A stretch of DNA of 58,402 nt from Planosporangium mesophilum (lineage in GTDB: Bacteria; Actinomycetota; Actinomycetes; Mycobacteriales; Micromonosporaceae), in contig NZ_BOON01000060.1 of NCBI RefSeq assembly GCF_016863255.1, positions 1 to 58,402 of the forward strand, written 5' to 3'. Position numbers and translations under genes: made by a program. Below are positions 43,233 to 52,047 of this stretch, piece by piece. Positions within the stretch are counted from its first letter, which is position 1, and each line of letters opens with the position of its first letter. Under the pieces are notes generated by a model, which was given only the letters and a program-made list of their open reading frames with translations, did no database searches and was not told the origin of the DNA.

Positions 43233-43875
43233 GTGTCGCGCGCTACTGCCGTGCGCGCATTTCTCGCCCTTGTCATACCCGCCGTGTCCGGGTGGCTGGT
43301 CGCCGCCAGACCGGCGCGGCTGGGGCTGGATCTGCGTGGCGGAACTCAGATCGTGTTGGAAACCCGTGACGTCGTCTTCGACCGGGTCCGCGAACTCGTC
43401 GGCGCGGCGAAAAAGGAGCGGCGCGACCGCCGACCGACGTTCGCGCAGCTGGCCAACACCGCCTGCCTGCAGACCGTGCCCCCGTACGGTGAACACCGGC
43501 ATGGGTGCGCTGTTCATCCTGATCGCGCTGGCCGTCCTCGGCGGCGAGTCGCTGCTCGACTTCGCCCTCGCCCTGCTGATCGGCGTGATCGCTGGTACCT
43601 ACTCGCCGGTGTTCGTGGCCACCCCGCTGGCCGTCACTTTCGAAAACCGCCCCGGCGGTCTCGGTGCAGTCCTGGGCCGCCCCGGCACCACGAGAGGGCG
43701 GACGTCGACGCGGACGCCGGACGCGACCTCCGAGCCTGCGGCGGCGGAGACGGCGGAGACCGCGGCGACGGTGGTGGAGAGCCCGACCGGGGCTAGTGGG
43801 ACTGTGGATCTAACGGTGTTTCCGGCCCGACCCGCGGGGAGTGGTGCCCGGCCGAGCCGCAAACTGCATCGGTGA
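43233..43875 (+). pseudogene. SecD-SecF deletion remnant
   Basis: The first part is the N-terminus of a SecD-like protein: a membrane segment, then RLGLDLRGGTQIVLET. Directly after it, without the long periplasmic and transmembrane parts, comes SecF C-terminal sequence: VVFDRVRE and RRPTFAQLANTA, then after a frameshift near 43485 ALAVLGGESLLDFALALLIG and YSPVFVATPLAV. A large internal deletion and one frameshift explain this. It cannot encode a working SecDF translocon component. Confidence 0.75.
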
Positions 43876-43882
43876 AGGGTCT

Positions 43883-45526
43883 TCAGACAGTGAACTGGGC
43901 GACGACCTGTCGCAGCTCGCCGGCCATCCGGGCGACCTCGTTGGCCGCCTGGCGCGACTCGCTGACGCCGTTGCTGGTGAGCTGGGAGGCGGTGGCGACG
44001 CCGGTGATGTTCTCGGCGATCTGGGTGGAGCCGGTGGCGGCCTCGTTGACGCTACGGGCGATCTCGCTCGTGGTTGAGGTCTGCTCCTCGACCGAGGTGG
44101 CGATCGTGGTGGAGTAGCCGTTGATCTTTTCGATCACGTCGGCGATCTCCGCTATGGCCGCGCCGGCGGCCTCGGTGTCGGCCTGGATGGCCTTGACGCG
44201 CTCCGAAATGTCGCCGGTGGCCTTGGCGGTGGCCTGGGCCAGGTCCTTGACCTCGCTGGCGACGACGGCGAAGCCCTTGCCTGCCTCGCCGGCCCGGGCC
44301 GCCTCGATAGTGGCGTTGAGGGCCAGCAGGTTGGTCTGCTCGGCGATCGTGGTGATCAGTTTGACGACGTCGCCGATCTCGGCGCTGGAGGCGGCGAGCT
44401 TGGCGACGGTGCCGTTGACGTTGCCGGCCACGGTGACGGCGTCGGTGGCGACCTGGGCGGCCTCGCTGGCGTTAGTGGCAATCTCGCGGATGGAGGCGCT
44501 CATCTCCTCGGTTCCGGCGGAGACGGTCTGTACGTTGCGGGAGATCTGCTCGGCGGCGGCGGAGACAGTCTCGGCCTGAGCGTTGGTTTCGTCGGCCGAA
44601 GCGGCAATCTGGTCGCTGACCGCCGACAGCTGCTCGGACGCGCCGGCGAGCGCCTGGCTGCTGCCGGACACAACCCCCATCGACCGGCGCAGCCGCGCGG
44701 CGGCGTCGTCGAGTTCGGCAGCCATCCGGCCGATCTCGTCCCGGCTGGTAATACCCGCCGACCGGGTCAGGTCGCCCTTGCCGAGCGCGGCGACCACCGC
44801 GCCGACCTTCTTGACCGCGTTGACGACCATCCGGGCCAGGAACAGACCGGTCAGCAGGTCGATCAGCAGGCCGATGAGCAGGAACAGGACGACCTTGGTA
44901 CGGGCGGACGAGTAGCTGGTGCCTGATGCCTTGTTGGCCGCAGCGGCGTCGGTGGTCTCGAGCCGGGTCAGCTCGGCCAGCGAATTATTGATCTTGTCCA
45001 TCGCCGGCTGGGCCTCGTCCCGGGCCTGCCGGTACGCGGCGGTGTCACCGCGGCGAGCGGCCGGTGCCATCTTGTTGTCGCGGATCTGCCGGTAGTCGGT
45101 CAGGCTCTGGCGCAGCGTCGCCACGCTGGTCTCCCGCCCGGGACGGTTGGCGCTCGAATACTCCTGAAACGCCTTCTCGATGGCTGCTTCCTGGGCCGGG
45201 ATCTTGTTCAGGTAGTTCTCGACGGCTTTGGGATCGGTACTGACGGATGCGTTGAGCACAGCGATGCGGGCGTTGAGGAAGTTGCTCTGGATGGCGGCCA
45301 GGGTGTTGATCGGGACGAGGTTCTGCGTGTACATCTGGTCCGACTTGGCTTGCATCGATGACATGCCGCTCAGGGCGGTCGTCCCATCACCGACCGCAAC
45401 GACCGCCCCAATCGCGATGACCAGGAGGAACTTGGCTCGCATGGACCGGTTCGCAAACCAGCCGACCAGTCCCTTCGCCGAACGCACCTGGCCGCTCGGA
45501 ACAGCCTCCGCTCCCGGTTGCGCCAT
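43883..45526 (-). CDS. Methyl-accepting chemotaxis protein
   Basis: 547 residues from ATG 45526. TM1 near residues 30-50 ([13 protein letters not shown]), a four-helix-bundle periplasmic sensor (about 55-205, typical 4HB_MCP with [10 protein letters not shown]), TM2 near 215-235, HAMP (about 236-290), then the long coiled-coil signalling domain with the tip [23 protein letters not shown]. Complete and apparently functional. No che genes are in the window, so its partner kinase must be elsewhere. Confidence 0.93.
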   Translation of the reverse strand: MAQPGAEAVPSGQVRSAKGLVGWFANRSMRAKFLLVIAIGAVVAVGDGTTALSGMSSMQAKSDQMYTQNLVPINTLAAIQSNFLNARIAVLNASVSTDPKAVENYLNKIPAQEAAIEKAFQEYSSANRPGRETSVATLRQSLTDYRQIRDNKMAPAARRGDTAAYRQARDEAQPAMDKINNSLAELTRLETTDAAAANKASGTSYSSARTKVVLFLLIGLLIDLLTGLFLARMVVNAVKKVGAVVAALGKGDLTRSAGITSRDEIGRMAAELDDAAARLRRSMGVVSGSSQALAGASEQLSAVSDQIAASADETNAQAETVSAAAEQISRNVQTVSAGTEEMSASIREIATNASEAAQVATDAVTVAGNVNGTVAKLAASSAEIGDVVKLITTIAEQTNLLALNATIEAARAGEAGKGFAVVASEVKDLAQATAKATGDISERVKAIQADTEAAGAAIAEIADVIEKINGYSTTIATSVEEQTSTTSEIARSVNEAATGSTQIAENITGVATASQLTSNGVSESRQAANEVARMAGELRQVVAQFTV

Positions 45527-45688
45527 CGCTGCCACCCGTACCCCTCGCCCGTTCCGACATTCATGCAGGTCCAGAAGGGTTATCGGCACGGTGGTGCCAG
45601 TTTTGATACGAATGATCGGCAAAGTTCGACCACCGCACGGCACCACGCGGTCGAGGCGCAACGGTATGGGCCCGTAAAGTCGGCTCGG

Positions 45689-46062
45689 CTACGCTGCCTT
45701 CGAATATTCGTTGATCAGCCCACCCAGGATTGGACGCCGTCGGACCCGGGCAGTGGCCAAGTCAACGACTTCCGACTGCCGTTTCGGTGCCTGCTGACCG
45801 AGCGAACGATGTGGACGATGGCCGTTGTAGTGAGCCACGTACTCGCTGAGGACTGCCGCCAGGTGACGTTCGCCGACGATGAGCATCCGGTCGGTGCACT
45901 CGCGGCGGACGGTGCCCACCCAGCGCTGGGCGAACGAGTTCGCCCAGGTGCCTGCGGCGGCGTCCTGATCACCTCGATGCCTTCGGCGGTGAACGCCGCG
46001 TCGAAAGGCGCCGTGAATTTCGCGTCGCGGTCGCGCGTCGTCGCTGCTGATCGGCGGTGAGC
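45689..46062 (-). mobile_element. IS3-type transposase C-terminal remnant
   Basis: The integrase-core end is readable in two frames: RDRDAKFTAPFDAAFTAEGI and VIRTPPQAPG in one, then after a frameshift WANSFAQRWVGTVRRECTDR and YNGHRPHRSLGQQAP in another. These are the DDE-core end of IS3/IS481-like transposases (the Glu lies in the RWVGTVRRE segment). The N-terminal HTH part and ends are missing. It lies 49 bases from tRNA-Arg. Confidence 0.8.
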
Positions 46063-46110
46063 GTCCCTGACGCACGCTGATAGCCGCTGGCAGGTACCCT
46101 AGTGCCCGTC

Positions 46111-46186
46111 GCCCTCGTAGCTCAGGGGATAGAGCAACGGTTTCCTAAACCGTGTGTCGCAGGTTCGAATCCTGCCGGGGGCACCA
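46111..46186 (+). tRNA. tRNA-Arg (anticodon CCT)
   Basis: A full 76-base cloverleaf with encoded CCA. The acceptor GCCCTCG (46111-46117) pairs with CGGGGGC (46176-46182) with one T-G wobble; the D arm has AGCTCAGGGGATAGAGC; the anticodon loop TTCCTAA gives CCT, reading AGG; the T arm has GGTTCGAATCC. It is a common integration site for mobile elements, in line with the transposase remnant beside it. Confidence 0.97.
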
Positions 46187-46294
46187 GACAAATCAACCGA
46201 GTTGACCGTAGCCGGTGTGAAACGCGACGGCGGCCCGCCTGCGACGCCGCTAGCGCGCGGGGTGGACATCGCGGGCGAGCCGCCGACCCTGGGC

Positions 46295-46684
46295 TCAGTT
46301 GGTGGAGCTGCTGCTGGGAGTGGAATCGCGGTTCCCGCCGCGGTGACCCCCGTCTGCGCCGCCCGGGGTGATGGTCTTCAGGTCGGCGCTGACGTCGTAC
46401 CTGATCTGGCTGCCGGACTTGGTGCCGAAGACGTCGTAGGAGCCGTCGGGGTCTTTTTGTACCTTGGCGACGGTGATCGAGGAGTCCTTGGCCTTGATCG
46501 CGTCGGTGACCTTAGTCAGCTCGTCCCCGGTCACCGGAGTGTCGGCGGACCCGCCGTTGCCGGAGCCGGTAGCTGCGGATGAGGCGCTGGGAGCGGATGT
46601 TCCCGTGGCGGCGTTCGCGAGGGCGGGGAAGCCGAGAACAAGTGCTGCCGCCGCCGCGGCGAGTCCAATCTTCGTGCGAGACAA
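46295..46684 (-). CDS. Small secreted protein
   Basis: 129 residues from TTG 46684. A clear signal peptide (KIGLAAAAAALVLGFPALANA, cleavage near residue 25), a Ser/Gly/Ala linker, then a region of about 55 residues (LTKVTDAIKAKDSSITVAKVQKD onward) that resembles a single PepSY-like alpha/beta unit, and a Gly/Ser-rich tail. Function not known; PepSY units often inhibit peptidases or bind the cell surface. Confidence 0.7.
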   Translation of the reverse strand: MSRTKIGLAAAAAALVLGFPALANAATGTSAPSASSAATGSGNGGSADTPVTGDELTKVTDAIKAKDSSITVAKVQKDPDGSYDVFGTKSGSQIRYDVSADLKTITPGGADGGHRGGNRDSTPSSSSTN

Positions 46685-46839
46685 GTTTCGTTTCTTTCGG
46701 AGGGCGTACCGGCGGTTTCACCGGCCTTGCTTGTCTCCGGAGCGTCGCTGTCCCGCTTGTGCGTCCGCTGTCAAGGACCTGACTTCTGCCTACGATCTAC
46801 GTCCCACCCCGGGCGCAACCGGTTGAGGGGCAAGGTGAG

Positions 46840-47424
46840 TCATCCGTTCCGGTCACGCTGGTGTCCGAGAAGGTGCGCGAGCCGTTCCGTCGCAGAGCCG
46901 TTCCCGGTCCCGGCGACAGGGGCGTCGTACATGACGCCGCGTAGCCGGTCCGGAATCACCGACGCGGCGTACGTGAGGCAGCGGTCGGCGATGCCCGCGG
47001 GCGCATCGTGCGGTTGCCCGGTCGCCACGGCCAGGTCCCATCCGTGTGTGACGGTTTCCACGGTGAAGCCGCGTGCCGCCTCCAACGCCGAGCACGGTCC
47101 CCACGGCGCGTTGACCTGGTCATCGGTGACCAGCTGCGACCAGGCACGACGGACCGAGGTCGCCAAGGCCGCGTACGTCATGGCCAGTTCGTCGTCGGGC
47201 ACCTCGGTGACCACGTGTGGAATGCCCTTCGTGGAGACGCGTTGTGCGGTGCCCAGCCCGCGTTGTGCGGTGCCCAGGAGGTGTCCCATGAGGTGGCGGA
47301 CCGTGAAGTCCTTACACGGAGTCCGGGCGTCGAGTTGCCCAGTCCGGGTCGCCGCCATCAACTCGCTCACCCAGGCGAGAGCGTCGAAGTAGTCCTGTCG
47401 TTGCTGTGTGAAGGTCACGATCAC
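46840..47424 (-). CDS. TIGR03086 family metal-binding protein
   Basis: 194 residues. DinB/mycothiol-dependent maleylpyruvate isomerase superfamily: LDARTPCKDFTVRHLMGHLLG near the N-terminus (His metal ligands) and VETVTHGWDLAVATGQP in the C-terminal half (His ligand). A 21-bp tandem duplication (47239-47280) gives a repeated GTAQR motif just after the first metal helix. GTG 47424 or 47418 starts it. Function uncertain. Confidence 0.83.
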   Translation of the reverse strand: MIVTFTQQRQDYFDALAWVSELMAATRTGQLDARTPCKDFTVRHLMGHLLGTAQRGLGTAQRVSTKGIPHVVTEVPDDELAMTYAALATSVRRAWSQLVTDDQVNAPWGPCSALEAARGFTVETVTHGWDLAVATGQPHDAPAGIADRCLTYAASVIPDRLRGVMYDAPVAGTGNGSATERLAHLLGHQRDRNG

Positions 47425-47500
47425 GAGGGTAGGAGTGATCGATGACAGTGCATCGAGGTGACCCGGGTATGACGACTACACGTGCCTGGCCGTCTTCGGG

Positions 47501-49666
47501 TCAGGTGGCCCTTCGTACCTGGCCGGTGCGTCCGACGGCCTCGATGTCCCAGCGGGTACCGAACGCCTTCAGGCCGAGGAGCTCGGTGTGGCCCCACGAC
47601 TCCGGGATGTCGGGGTCGACGGTGAGCTGACCGTCGCGCGGTTCGACTCCGAGCATCGTGCGTTTGAACAGCAGCGCCGCGCAGGAAGACCAGGCCTGCG
47701 GGCTGCAGGCGGTCGGGTAGGCGACGGGCACGCCGGTGTCCGCGCGGGGGTACCCGCAGATCGCCTCGGGTAGGCGTTCGTCGAAGTAGGTCGCGGCGTC
47801 GGTCATGGCCTGCGCCAGGAGGCGCGCGTGGTCACGGTAGCCGTAGCGGGTCATGCCGGCCGCGATGATCGAGTTGTCGTGCGGCCAGACCGTGCCGCGG
47901 TGGTAGCCGATCGGGTTGTATCCGGCGTCGGTGGTGGCCATGGTCCGGACGCCCCAGCCGGAGAACAGCTGATCGGACATGAGCTGGTCGACCACGACTC
48001 CGGCGCGGTCCTCGGGGACGATGCCCGACCACAGCAGGTGCCCCATGTCTGAGGTCATGGCGTCGATCGGCCGTTTGTCGCCGTCGAGACCGAGGGCGTA
48101 GTAGCCACCGCGGGCGTCGAGCCAGAACCGTTCGTTGAACCGCTCCCGGAGGTGCTCGGCCTCGCCGCGAAGCCGGCGTGCGAGCGCCGGGTTGTCGAGC
48201 GGCCCGTCGGCGAGTTCGGCCATACGGATCTTGGCGTCGTAGACGTAGCCCTGGATCTCGCAGGTGGCGATCGGCAGCGGCGGCATCCCGCCGTCGGCGT
48301 ACAGCACACCGTCCCACGAGTCACGCCAGCACTGGTTGCCCAGCCCTTCCCGGGAGCGGGTCTGGTACTCCACGAAGCCGTCGCCGTCGCGGTCGCCGTA
48401 GTGGTCGATCCAGTCCAGCGCGGCCATGGCGTTGCCGTACAGCTGGCGTACCAGCTCGTCGTCGAGGGTCCAGCGCCAGTACTCCGACAGGAGGATCAGC
48501 CACAGCGGGGTGGCGTCGGCCGTGCCGTAATACGGGTTGTGCGGGCGCAGGCCGAGCTGCGTCAGCTCGCCGGTGCGCACCTCGTGCAGGATCTTGCCTG
48601 GCTCCTCGTCGTGGAGATCGCTGCAACCGGTGCCCTGGTAGTCCGCCAGGGTGATCAACGCGCCCTTGGCGAGTGCGGGACCGAACAGCAGCGTCTGGTA
48701 GGCGGTGATGATGGTGTCGCGGCCGAACAGGGTGAGGAACCACGGCAGTCCGGCGGCCGGCAGCATCACGTCCTTGTCGCCGACCCGCATCATGATCCGC
48801 AGCGCCGTCAGGTCCCGCGCCGTCTGCTCCATGACCCGCTCGATGTGGTGGGAGTCGCTGCGGCACCGAGCCAGGTTGTCGCGCCACTCGATCACCGGGT
48901 CCCGTGACCCGCCCGTCGCCGAGCCCGGCCGGCGCTGCGGCGGGGCGATCTCGTCGTCGCCCGACGGCAGCGGCACCCACAGGTCACACTTCCACTTCCC
49001 GTGTACCGGTAGATCAAGGTCCCAGACCAGGACGTCGCCGTCGAGCCGGTCGGCCGCCGGCACGGCCTGTACCTCGGTGCGAACGGCGAAGATGTCGTTG
49101 CGGTAGCGCAGGCACAGCCCTGACCCGTCGGGGGCGTGCTCGTGCCTGATCTGCGCCGACCGGTCCCGTACCCGTTCCTTGATCTCGAACAGATCGGCGA
49201 AGTCGCTGCCGACCGCCAGCCGTACGGTCAGGCGAATCGCCTGGTCGGTGTGGTTGGTCACCTCGACGCACTCGCCGACGCCGTGGCCGATGGCCCGCTC
49301 ACGGCGGACGTCGATCGCGTCGGCTGGTAGCCCTGGCAGCGGGGGATTGGTCAGGAAGAAAAGGGCGTGGAAGTGCTCGGCGAGGTGGGATCCCATTCCG
49401 AGCAGGCGGGCGTCGTTGATGGTCAGCACCCACTCGTCCAGATATCGGGTGTCGGCGTGCACCAGACCGCCCACCGACCCCTTCGGTATGTCGCCGACCG
49501 CGTCGGAGTACATGAAGGTCCGGCCTTCCATCACGGCCAGCGCGCCGCAGCCCAGTTCCGGCGGCAGGGTTCGCAGTTCGGACTCCAGCCGGCCGAACTC
49601 GTCCACGATGCCCGGGTGCGGATCGGCCGGCGTTGGCCGGTGTCGATCCGCGACAAACGAGATCAA
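47501..49666 (-). CDS. Amylo-alpha-1,6-glucosidase (glycogen debranching type)
   Basis: 721 residues from TTG 49666, preferred because GGAG lies six bases upstream and a promoter-dyad sits just before it; longer frames would pass through that promoter. The N-terminal part is the GDE_N_bis domain (about 40-260, with GDIPKGSVGGLVHADTRYLD). The C-terminal (alpha/alpha)6 barrel carries LPWFLTLFGRDTIITA, ADATPLWLILL, WRDSWDGVLYADG and GTVWPHDNSIIAAG, typical of amylo-alpha-1,6-glucosidases. It should remove alpha-1,6 branches of glycogen-like glucans or act on small glucosides. Confidence 0.88.
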   Translation of the reverse strand: MISFVADRHRPTPADPHPGIVDEFGRLESELRTLPPELGCGALAVMEGRTFMYSDAVGDIPKGSVGGLVHADTRYLDEWVLTINDARLLGMGSHLAEHFHALFFLTNPPLPGLPADAIDVRRERAIGHGVGECVEVTNHTDQAIRLTVRLAVGSDFADLFEIKERVRDRSAQIRHEHAPDGSGLCLRYRNDIFAVRTEVQAVPAADRLDGDVLVWDLDLPVHGKWKCDLWVPLPSGDDEIAPPQRRPGSATGGSRDPVIEWRDNLARCRSDSHHIERVMEQTARDLTALRIMMRVGDKDVMLPAAGLPWFLTLFGRDTIITAYQTLLFGPALAKGALITLADYQGTGCSDLHDEEPGKILHEVRTGELTQLGLRPHNPYYGTADATPLWLILLSEYWRWTLDDELVRQLYGNAMAALDWIDHYGDRDGDGFVEYQTRSREGLGNQCWRDSWDGVLYADGGMPPLPIATCEIQGYVYDAKIRMAELADGPLDNPALARRLRGEAEHLRERFNERFWLDARGGYYALGLDGDKRPIDAMTSDMGHLLWSGIVPEDRAGVVVDQLMSDQLFSGWGVRTMATTDAGYNPIGYHRGTVWPHDNSIIAAGMTRYGYRDHARLLAQAMTDAATYFDERLPEAICGYPRADTGVPVAYPTACSPQAWSSCAALLFKRTMLGVEPRDGQLTVDPDIPESWGHTELLGLKAFGTRWDIEAVGRTGQVRRAT

Positions 49667-49682
49667 CCTGTGCTCCTGCGAC

Positions 49683-49726
49683 GAATCGTTGACTATTACC
49701 TTGTCTGAGACGCTTATCAACGATTC
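49683..49726 (-). promoter_or_regulatory. Promoter flanked by a perfect inverted repeat
   Basis: GAATCGTTGA (49683-49692) and TCAACGATTC (49717-49726) are a perfect 10-bp dyad separated by 24 bases. On the minus strand TTGATA (49720-49715) and TAATAG lie 16 bases apart across it, forming a likely promoter for the glucosidase gene, with the dyad as operator for an unknown dimeric regulator. Confidence 0.5.
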
Positions 49727-49955
49727 GGCCGCCGCCCTCACCCGTTGCGGGTGGTTCCCCAGTTGCGCGATCACCACCCGCCCCGACGGGCAGTCCGCCC
49801 GGGTGGCCGCACCGGACCCGAATTCGCGCGACGCCCACTGTCGCCAGGTGCCGGACGGGTGCCAACCGGGCGGGCTCGGGTCTACCACTTGAGCGCAGCG
49901 CTTGTCCTCCGATCGGAGGACGCGGAACAACCGCGTCATCTCGGGGGGCATCCGC

Positions 49956-51203
49956 GTGCGACCGATGTTCGGAGCGCTGCGTCAGTACAACTACCGGCTG
50001 TGGGCAACGGCCGACCTGATCTCCATCACGGGTACCTGGATGCAGGTTCTGGGCGTCAACTGGTACCTGCTGCAGACGACCGGGTCGGCGGCGAAGATGG
50101 GCCTCGGCATCCTGCTCCAGTCGTTGCCGGTGCTGCTGCTGGGCCCGTACGCGGGGGCGCTGGCCGACCGGATCCGTCCGCGCCCGCTGCTGGTGGTCAG
50201 CCAACTCGTACACGCGGGGCTGGGCGCCGCGCTCGCGGTCGTCGTCCTCGCCGGCTCCCACGCCATCTGGCCGGTGTACCTGATCTCGTTCCTCGGCGGC
50301 GTCGTCTCCGCCATCGACGGGCCGGCGCTCGGCCGGTTCGGGTCGATGGTCGTCGGGCCGGAGTCGCTGGGCAACGCGCTCGCGCTCGGTTCGCTGATCA
50401 ATTCGACCGGTCGCATCGTCGGCATGAGCATCGGCGGAGTACTTGTCGCCGCCGCCGGGGCGGGACCTCTGTTCGCCGCCAACGCCGTGAGCTTCCTCGC
50501 CGTCGTCGCGGCCCTGCTGCTGATGCGTCCGCGTGAGTGGCACAGGCTCGCCGGTTCGTCGGACGCTCCCGCCACCGAACGCGGCGTACGCGCCGGCTTC
50601 GCCTACCTGCTGCGCCAGCCGGTCGTCCTGGTCACGCTCGCGCTGTCGCGGGTACTCGGCATGCTAGGCCGGAACTACCAGGTCACGATGGCCGCCATGA
50701 GCGCGGGACCCCTGCACGCCGGAGGGGCCGGGTACGGACTGCTGTCGACGGTGTTCGCCGTCGGGACCGTACTCGGGGCGCTCGTCGCCGCCCAGCGTCC
50801 GAGGCTGTCCCACCGGCTGCTGCTCGGGGCGGGGGCGCTCGCCAGCGCACTGCAGGTGGTCTCCGGGCTGGCCCCGAGCCTGATGACTTTCGCCGCCGTG
50901 CTCCTGCCGATCGCCTCGGCCGCGGTCGTCATCGACACGACCGTCGCGGCGCGGGTCCAACTCGACACCCGCGAGGATATGCGTGGCCGGGTGGTGGCGG
51001 CGATGGGAAGCGTCGGGTCGCTGTCCGGCATGGCTGGTGCACCCCTGCTCGGCTGGGTGTCGGAGAGCATGGGGCCGCGTACGGCGCTGGTCCTCGCCGG
51101 CGCCGCGTGCCTGGTCGCCTGCGCCGTCGCGGGCGCGCTGCTGGTACGCCTCACCACCCCGGGCCGAGCCGTGAAAACGGCGTCGGCGTTCAGCGCGGCG
51201 TGA
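49956..51203 (+). CDS. MFS transporter (EntS-like)
   Basis: 415 residues from GTG 49956 (a run of six G lies seven bases upstream). About 12 helices; starts MFGALRQYNYRLWATADLIS, with the loop GPYAGALADRIRPR, matching MFS_3-type exporters related to enterobactin exporter EntS. The substrate is unknown. It is divergent from the glucosidase gene, and a perfect hairpin terminator follows. Confidence 0.88.
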   Translation: MRPMFGALRQYNYRLWATADLISITGTWMQVLGVNWYLLQTTGSAAKMGLGILLQSLPVLLLGPYAGALADRIRPRPLLVVSQLVHAGLGAALAVVVLAGSHAIWPVYLISFLGGVVSAIDGPALGRFGSMVVGPESLGNALALGSLINSTGRIVGMSIGGVLVAAAGAGPLFAANAVSFLAVVAALLLMRPREWHRLAGSSDAPATERGVRAGFAYLLRQPVVLVTLALSRVLGMLGRNYQVTMAAMSAGPLHAGGAGYGLLSTVFAVGTVLGALVAAQRPRLSHRLLLGAGALASALQVVSGLAPSLMTFAAVLLPIASAAVVIDTTVAARVQLDTREDMRGRVVAAMGSVGSLSGMAGAPLLGWVSESMGPRTALVLAGAACLVACAVAGALLVRLTTPGRAVKTASAFSAA

Positions 51204-51210
51204 CCACGGT

Positions 51211-51248
51211 CGCTCGCATCCGCCCATCCCCGGCGCCGGATGCGAGCG
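51211..51248 (+). terminator. Hairpin terminator after MFS gene
   Basis: CGCTCGCATCCG (51211-51222) pairs perfectly with CGGATGCGAGCG (51237-51248), 12 bp, loop 14 bases. No T tract. Confidence 0.8.
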
Positions 51249-51328
51249 CTCCGCCGTTCCCTTCAGATACCCACGCCCCCGGTCGATGTAACACCGGGCG
51301 ACAAACCCGGAAAGAGGTAGCCAGGACC

Positions 51329-51787
51329 GTGGACGACACTGTGCGCCGGGAGCGTCCGGCGACCTACGACGTCGATGTCGACCAGACGCAGGTGATTCCC
51401 CGCGTCACGACCGGTATCGGGCCCAAGCGCCGTCGCGGTTGGCGCCTGCCCGGCGCGCTGCTGCTGGTTGCGGGTACCGCGATGGTGGCCACCGTCCTGG
51501 GGGTGGCGGCGGTGCACTCGACGTCCGCCGCGTCCGCTGCCAGGTTCGTCACGCCGCCGGCGGAAGCCGGTGCCACGGTGGACCCGGAGCAGGCCGCCGA
51601 CCAGGCCGTGCAACCTGACCCGGCGCCGAGCGCTGAGCCGGCCACGGTACCGGCACCGGCCGTCGACGCCCACACGCCCGAACCGACGGCGGATCCGGGC
51701 GTACACCTCAACGACGGGCTGAGCGAGCACGACCCCGGCCAGCCCAAGCAGCCGACGCACTCGCCGGAGCCGGCCTCGAACGGATGA
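51329..51787 (+). CDS. Hypothetical single-pass membrane protein
   Basis: 152 residues from GTG 51329. A charged N-terminus (about 1-45), a single membrane helix (LPGALLLVAGTAMVATVLGVAAV, about 48-70) and a long Pro/Ala/Glu-rich exterior tail. No domain recognised; the layout suggests a surface or cell-envelope spacer protein. Confidence 0.6.
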   Translation: MDDTVRRERPATYDVDVDQTQVIPRVTTGIGPKRRRGWRLPGALLLVAGTAMVATVLGVAAVHSTSAASAARFVTPPAEAGATVDPEQAADQAVQPDPAPSAEPATVPAPAVDAHTPEPTADPGVHLNDGLSEHDPGQPKQPTHSPEPASNG

Positions 51788-51790
51788 CCG

Positions 51791-51985
51791 GTCACCCCGC
51801 TCGGCGACGCCATCCACAACTTGACCCCGATGGGCGGTACCGGCGCCGACACCGCCCTGCGTGACGCCGAGCGGGCCGCGTCCGCCAACCCGGTCACCAG
51901 GGGCGATGTTCCGCGCCGCGTCCTGCGTACGGCCGATGCGGTACCCGCCGTCAAGCGACGGATGTTCGCCGACCTGGGTAGCTGA
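51791..51985 (+). pseudogene. FAD-dependent monooxygenase C-terminal remnant
   Basis: A 64-codon frame without a start reads LGDAIHNLTPMGGTGADTAL and then RDAERAA, ending in KRRMFADLGS. This is the FAD-contact GD motif and following helix of PHBH-type monooxygenases (the UbiH/TetX group). The rest of the enzyme is missing. Confidence 0.7.
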
Positions 51986-52047
51986 GCCGACCCCGGTTGT
52001 CCTCACGTCCGCCGGGTACGGGCCGATGGCAGAACGTGGGCTCTGTC

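Noticed and set aside
49667-49951. N-terminal extension of the glucosidase
   Set aside because: It would translate through the promoter-dyad, lacks family similarity, and has a worse ribosome site than TTG 49666.
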